DNA from: Dipteronia dyeriana
Lineage: Eukaryota; Streptophyta; Magnoliopsida; Sapindales; Sapindaceae
Assembly: GCA_032871835.1 (NCBI GenBank)
Contig: CM065300.1
Coordinates: 65,731,192-65,795,191 of the forward strand
DNA length: 64,000 nt
Direction: 5' to 3'
In this document: piece by piece, positions 60,201-64,000 of the stretch
How the letters are laid out: every line of letters starts with the position of its first letter
Numbering within the stretch: position 1 is the stretch's first letter
The notes under the pieces: generated by a model
What the model was told of the DNA's origin: nothing
Databases searched by the model: none
Seen by the model: the letters and a program-made list of their open reading frames with translations, nothing else
Position numbers and translations under genes: made by a program

Positions 60201-62717
60201 TGGATCAGCATTTGAAAGACCTCAATGACCCGATTATGGAGGGGGTTCTGTTGGAGACAGAGTCCATGCTAGCTCGTGGGAGAATGGATCTACCTCTCAG
60301 TCTATGCTTTGCTGCACTCAGAGGAGATGACATGTTACTGAATCAGTTGTTGAAACGAGGCCTTGATGCAAATGAATCAGACAATAATGGCAGGACACCT
60401 CTGGTTTGTGAAAATCTTTTAGCCTCTGATTTTTGTCAATTTTAATATCTGAAAATAATAAATACTAATGTTGTTTTAATTCTTGAATGTGAAATAGCAT
60501 ATAGCAGCATCACAAGGGAATGAGAATTGTGTGCTTCTCCTACTAGATCACCATGCAGCTCCTAATTGTAGAGGTAAGCATTATATATTACCAATTACAT
60601 AATCATATCTTATTAAGTATTAATTATTTCTTCTTGAAAGATTGTAATCTAACCTGGTAGTATCTGGTGTAGTCCTCTTTGTGTTCTCTAGAGTTTTGGA
60701 TTGGTTTCTAATATAGTATATGTCCACCTGAATTCTGTATATTGCCATTTGATATTATATCTTTTAACTTGAACTTGTGATTTTCATATATCTGAAGTTG
60801 AAATCAATTAAATAGATTTTAGTTGACCTTTATATACACTTATCCAAAACAACTATTTAATGCCATTATCAATAGTGGCAGGCATGCATGAGCAGATCCA
60901 ACGATGCAAATGGTTTATTAAAAGAAATATGTTATATAAATTCATACTTTGTCCTGTCTCTGCAGAATTTGGATTTGGTCATCCCTTTCCTTTCTTAATA
61001 TAGTAGTCTCAGACTCTCAATAATGCTCTGTTGGAGTCCCATTCTGCTACTATTTATATTGTTTCAATAAACACTTGGCCTTCTGTCGGTTGTAGACCTT
61101 CCCAAATCAAAGCAAATAAATTTACCTTATCAAGATAGGTTCACGTTTCGTGTTGACTTGGAACATTTTTTTTTAATTGATTCTTGGTTGTGATTATATG
61201 CATGACTTCTAACACCCTTATCCTATCATATATATTTATATTAAGAGTAATGCTAGATGTCCTAATTTTTTTTCCTCAAATTCTGTCCAAAATGATATGG
61301 CACGTGAGGTGTCAGCATCTTTATCAGTCACCACATAATCTCATGATTTATAAAATGCTAACACCTCACGTGCTACAATTGGGACAGAATTTGAAAAAAA
61401 AAATTGGAACGTTTAGCATTACTCTTTATATTAATGGCATCACATTATGAAGTCACTTCATCTGATATGGAGACACTACCAGTTTTATGACTCAGTCGTG
61501 TATTTTTTAAAATAAGGTTTATGTATTCAACTGGACATTATTTAAATTATACGCCTGATTCCGCTGTATTTTATATTATGTTATTAGTTTTGTGTGACCT
61601 CAAAATTTCAAGTGTCTTTATGTGACCCCAAATTATCACGTGTCTTGTGCTTGTGAGCTTTACCATATTCTTCCCCCTTTCTCTTAGTGTAATGTCTTGC
61701 ATTAAGAGGACAAATTGACGCTTTTGTTTTTTTGTTTTTTTTTTTTTTTTTTTGACGTTAGAAGTACATTATTGTTTATTAAATTTGGTCCAACGAATAA
61801 CTCAAATTGATTTGTTTGATGATGCAGACTCAGATGGGAATGTACCACTGTGGGAGGCAATGCTGGGTAAACACGAACACGTAGCCAAACTGCTGATAGA
61901 TAATGGTGCAGACATCAACTTTGGAGATGTGGGTCACTTTGCATGCATTGCTGCTGAGCAGAACAATTTGGACTTGCTTAAAAATATTGTTCATAACGGA
62001 GGGGTTGTCACGCGTCCTCATAGCAATGGCTCCACAGCTCTTCACATTGCCGTTTCTGAAGACAATGTGGAAATAGTTAAGTTCCTCTTAAAGCAAGGTG
62101 CTGACATTGATAAGCCTGATATACACGGTTGGACCCCAAGGGACCTGGCTGATCAGCAAGGGCACGAAGAAATAAAATACCTTTTCCAATCCTGTGTAGA
62201 TACAAAAACTCATTCAATCGCTACAATTCCTGAAAAGCAGCAGGAGAAGGGAATTCGCTATCTTGGGAGGTTTACAAGTGAGCCAAATATACGACCTTTA
62301 TCTCAAGAAGGCTCATTCCGAGCTGCAGATGGATCATTGACCCAAAACAAGCCAAGGCGCCAGACTAGTAACTTCCACAACTCACTATTTGGAATAATGT
62401 CAGCTGCCCATACTGTGGAGAAAGACTTGTTATTTTCAGTTGGTCACATTAAAAGTTCAAAGAATCTTGATATTAACTCCGTGAGAGTAGTTATTACTTG
62501 TCCGGAAAAGGGAGAAACTGCAGGGAAGCTCGTGCAACTTCCGAATAACTTCCAAGAGCTACTTGAGCTTGGTGCTAAGAAATTTGGGATCACCCCTGCT
62601 AAGGTTTTAACTAAAAATGGAGCTGAAATTGATGATATTGCTGTAATTAGAGATGATGAGCATCTCATTTTTGTCGGTGAAAGTGGGCAAAACTCCTTGA
62701 ATAATGGGGCTTTGTAA
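57275..62717 (+). CDS. AKT1: AKT1-type inward-rectifying Shaker K+ channel, 11 coding exons
   Basis: A plasma-membrane channel for root K+ uptake in Arabidopsis; the same role is inferred here. Coding exons are 57275-57483, 58133-58498, 58595-58652, 58750-59070, 59167-59412, 59530-59628, 59743-59775, 59906-60091, 60209-60403, 60498-60573 and 61828-62717; together 2679 nt, 892 residues (Arabidopsis AKT1 has 857). All joins keep frame. A Gly-rich start (residues 8-13) is followed by [20 protein letters not shown], then S1-S6 (~70-307). S4 is Arg-rich (179-192) and the filter TTVGYGD lies at 268-274. A C-linker and cyclic-nucleotide-binding fold (~380-500), ankyrin repeats (~535-705) and the KHA domain (~815-884) follow. 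Nine introns are GT-AG; the one after exon 7 is GC-AG. I chose the ATG at 57275 because the family N terminus follows in frame. Intron 10 (1254 bp) holds a MITE. Confidence 0.96.
59743..59905 (+). other. AKT1: 33-nt exon 7 and following GC-AG intron of the channel gene
   Basis: Exon 7 (59743-59775) encodes 11 residues of the cyclic-nucleotide-binding fold ([11 protein letters not shown]). It is preceded by GGCAG and followed by CAG|GCAAGT, a strong match to the GC-type donor; the acceptor is TTGCAG at 59900-59905. No GT donor near by would keep the frame. Confidence 0.9.
61244..61425. mobile_element. MITE in intron 10 of the channel gene
   Basis: A 182-bp element with inverted ends AGAGTAATGCT (61244) and its complement ending at 61425, matching over ~55 bp with AAATTCTGTCC in both arms. 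TTATATTA flanks it on both sides (61236-61243, 61426-61433). An 8-bp duplication fits hAT; since one more T could be included (9 bp), Mutator is not excluded. Confidence 0.9.
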
Positions 62718-62979
62718 AAGTACATGGTTGATAGGTAGATAATTCATTTTGTTTCTTTCATTTTTTCTTGTTTCAAAGTTCTGTGCCAAATATAAATCCA
62801 ATCTAAGATTTGGGTTGAGGTGGATCAAAAGATTGGTGATGGATCATGATCAGTGATCACCCTTGTGTCTTATTCATAGCTTGGCGGCTGACACTGAAAC
62901 AAAAGAAGATGACACAGAATGTGTTTTGCCCATGTTGAGAAAATGAAAAGGCAAATCACAAATGTATATGTTCTTTCTC

Positions 62980-62985
62980 AATAAA
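62980..62985 (+). terminator. probable polyadenylation signal of the channel gene
   Basis: AATAAA, 263 bp after the stop codon, in an otherwise gene-free 3' stretch. Plant signals are loose, so the end could differ. Confidence 0.55.
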
Positions 62986-63215
62986 AATAATAGTGGTGTC
63001 TCTTTTTCAAATATTCTTTTAGATTAGTGCAATTGAACTGGCATGCCTTCAGTCGGAAAATGCACAAACTTGTTCACCGATTGTATGCACCAGACGAAGT
63101 TCCATAGGAAACTGCTTGATGGGGTTATTGCTTGATAGAACAGTATGTGAATGGTCACAAATGCATGTATATTAATTCCAATCGAAGTTACAGGGGGCTT
63201 CCCTGAACTTGCTTA

Positions 63216-63860
63216 TCATCGCTGAAGCTTCAACTCTCCTCTGCTGGTGGTCAGCTCATCACACAGTTCTACTGCATCACCAGTTTCATCCCCCATATGA
63301 TTTTTACTAACAACATAACACTGTAACATTCAAGCTATGCAATTTTATTTTTTGAGGGCTGAACAATCATATACAGCAAGGTCAAACTGGAAAACTGTAA
63401 AAATAGCAATTTGCCTTAAGGGCACCGACTCCACGAAAGAAGCATCAAGCATGCGCTCCTTCCAAAATCCTGACCAGAAGAGGTGATAGCAATCAAGAGA
63501 GCTTAAGTTTCTTCGTTGGAGATACAGCTTAGACTAGATAATCAGCTATAAACGTTTTCACGAATATGAAAACTTATACTAAACCAGTGGAGGAGAATTA
63601 ACTTACTTGTATCTTTTAGGAGTAATGAAAAGTAGCAACAATCGGTTTCCGGGGAGGCTGTCGATGGCCATGTAAGCAAAATATCCCCAGAGAACTGATG
63701 TAGGTATCTTTTTAATCACAGGCATGGCAAGTAATGACATTCCCACAAGAATTGATTTTAACAGGTTGCTAACTCTTTACTCATTGACTCCGACAGGCAA
63801 GCTCAGGATCAAATTCATAACTGCATCCTTCAAGCTCTTTAGCTTTCGAGCTGCTGAAAA
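63216..63860 (-). pseudogene. BOR-type boron transporter relic, 3' part
   Basis: On the minus strand three exon-like pieces match plant BOR borate exporters in order. At 63860-63607 there is LKSLKDAVM, then LPVGVNE, a TAA in place of the usual Gln, then [12 protein letters not shown] and [20 protein letters not shown], ending at an intact GTAAGT donor (63606). At about 63470-63360 there is ASFVESVPLRQIAIFTVFQ. At 63296-63216 there is a C terminus with DELTTSRGELKL and a stop. About five residues after SLPGN are missing, as is the whole TWIPVAGI...DAAEYEE region between the second and third pieces. Functional relatives are ~700-residue membrane proteins; this cannot make one. It lies tail-to-tail with the channel gene; upstream exons, if any, are beyond the window. 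Confidence 0.82.
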
Positions 63861-64000
63861 CTAAAAGCGATCAATGCTATCGTTATCAAAGGCTAAAGAG
63901 GGGTATTGGAGTAGATTTCAAGCTCTAAGTACATGTATAATTTCACTAGAAGCAAGAAATATCAGAGCCTACTGCCCGACAAATAAGATAATTACAGCCT

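Noticed and set aside
63216..63860. Possibility that the BOR region is a functional minus-strand gene
   Set aside because: The in-frame TAA, the missing residues after SLPGN and the absent conserved segment before the C terminus cannot be bridged by the visible splice sites.
1..64000. CRISPR arrays, phage genes, bacterial operons, tRNA and rRNA genes
   Set aside because: No spaced direct repeats, Shine-Dalgarno-linked gene runs or conserved RNA gene sequences were seen; all signals fit a plant nuclear genome.

Overview
The window looks like flowering-plant (eudicot-type) nuclear DNA. It is AT-rich, dominated by plant-type LTR retrotransposons, plant L1 LINEs with a C-terminal RNase H, hAT, Tourist-like and long-TIR elements, and it carries one intact host gene with plant splice sites. 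I cannot name the species. No bacterial operon, CRISPR array, rRNA or tRNA gene was recognised, and I found no candidate for a wholly new molecular system. The value of the window is one well-resolved gene, one gene relic and a set of nested insertions that can be put in order from their target-site duplications.

Bases 1-16189 are an old minus-strand Ty1/copia element (called copia-B here), cut off by the window start. It was entered twice by a second, long-LTR copia family. One insertion is a full-length plus-strand copy (copia-A, 3108-12602, LTRs of about 1.98 kb, duplication CTTTT). The other is a solo LTR in the opposite orientation (13001-15178, duplication CGATA). Bases 16190-25240 hold non-autonomous DNA elements with long or short inverted repeats, a diverged LTR and a solo LTR (24305-25190, duplication TTGTC).

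Bases 25419-47857 are pieces of one or two plant L1 LINEs. Between them lie a decayed Ty3/gypsy element of Tat type (26788-36488; two RNase H domains and an antisense ORF), LTR-like DNA holding a hAT element (38040-40216), and a gag-only LTR element (41968-46830, duplication GGAAT) that sits inside the L1. Bases 47858-57274 are AT-rich, with nested long-TIR elements, a dispersed repeat and a GC-rich hAT hairpin element (8-bp duplication).

The only intact gene is an AKT1-type inward-rectifying Shaker K+ channel at 57275-62717 (+). It has 11 coding exons and 892 codons plus stop is 893; one intron uses a GC-AG border and the last intron contains a MITE. Tail-to-tail with it, at 63216-63860 (-), is a relic of a BOR-type boron transporter with a nonsense codon and deletions. 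Every transposon coding region seen carries stops or frameshifts, so no autonomous element remains. Exon and element borders were read by eye; domain assignments rest on recognised motifs, not on database searches.
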